64,000 bases of DNA from Clostridia bacterium (GTDB lineage Bacteria; Bacillota; Clostridia; Lachnospirales; Lachnospiraceae). Below, in pieces: positions 63,870 to 64,000 of this stretch. The DNA is taken from assembly GCA_910575625.1 (NCBI GenBank), contig CAJTFD010000007.1, positions 62,001 to 126,000 of the forward strand, in the 5' to 3' direction. The notes below the pieces were generated by a model, which was not told where the DNA came from, searched no databases, and saw only the letters and a program-made list of their open reading frames with translations. Each line of letters opens with the position of its first letter. Positions within the stretch are counted from its first letter, which is position 1. The position numbers were made by a program, and so were the translations under genes.

Positions 63870-64000
63870 TTAGATACCTATAGCTGTCCTCTTCTCTTCA
63901 ATCTTCTCAATCATCAAGTCACCTAATTTATCAATATCTGTTTCAACTGTATAGCAAGCCTCTACCCAGTCTTTAACGCCGCCTGTGAGCAGTCCCGTAA
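63870..64000 (-). CDS. acsA: Anaerobic CO dehydrogenase, C-terminal end (partial)
   Basis: Only the last 42 codons are in the window, running off the right edge. The minus-strand frame reads TGLLTGGVKDWV, then a VETDIDKLGDL segment and IEEKRTAIGI before TAA at 63872-63870. This resembles the C-terminus of CODH catalytic subunits, which end in an (E/D)KKRxALGI-type helix. Its place, 44 bp before the CooC ATPase, fits acsA. Identification rests on a short stretch. Confidence 0.65.
   Translation of the reverse strand, partial: TGLLTGGVKDWVEACYTVETDIDKLGDLMIEKIEEKRTAIGI

Overview
The window looks like a chromosome segment of a spore-forming, probably motile, acetogenic Clostridia (Lachnospiraceae-like; species not assignable from sequence alone). 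The clues are a Wood-Ljungdahl acs operon, an electron-bifurcating [FeFe] hydrogenase, spoIVA, a flagellin gene with a sigma-D-type promoter, and strong Gram-positive AGGAGG ribosome sites. Almost every gene lies on the minus strand. The main exception is a four-gene plus-strand signalling cassette at 41.7-47.5 kb.

Layout. 0-0.7 kb: a transposase pseudogene cut by the window edge. 0.9-21.0 kb: an envelope polysaccharide locus read right to left from a sigma-A promoter near 21.03 kb. It starts with a cpsB phosphatase, an LCP attachment protein, a chain-length regulator and a BY-kinase, then a small LRR protein, a PglF-type dehydratase, a DegT aminotransferase, a decayed hexapeptide acetyltransferase, a PglC/WcaJ-type initiating transferase, an ATP-grasp-HAD fusion, a GNAT enzyme and LicD. 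An inactivated IS1380-family transposase follows, then a GT4 glycosyltransferase, Wzy, Wzx, a class V aminotransferase and a cytidylyltransferase-oxidoreductase fusion. Together these suggest a lipid-linked repeat unit begun with a 4-amino-4,6-dideoxy sugar and decorated, probably through LicD, with a nucleotide-activated (amino)alcohol phosphate or phosphonate.

21-37 kb: housekeeping and envelope genes. These are dacF, a CmpB-like membrane protein, cls, rpsU, a flagellin, a broken YefM-type antitoxin, alaS, tyrS, a membrane-anchored MutS-like ATPase, a choline-binding-repeat cell-wall hydrolase, spoIVA and two membrane proteins. 37-47.5 kb: hydCBA on the minus strand, and divergently a cassette of solute-binding lipoprotein, methyl-accepting chemotaxis-type receptor, sensory [FeFe]-hydrogenase-like PAS protein and SpoIIE-type phosphatase. 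This is the most unusual signalling arrangement here and may sense H2 or redox state next to the catalytic hydrogenase. 47.5-53.7 kb: a secreted protein, an FtsX-type ABC exporter and its two-component system, with two copies of a structured 130-bp repeat placed exactly at gene 3' ends. 53.7-64 kb: a PHP protein, DUF3786, acsV, a 108-bp tandem repeat, acsE, acsC, acsD, acsB, a CooC-type ATPase and the 3' end of the CO dehydrogenase gene.

HydABC and the acs operon fit one physiology: H2-linked electron supply and carbonyl-branch acetyl-CoA synthesis. No rRNA, tRNA, CRISPR array or replication origin was seen.
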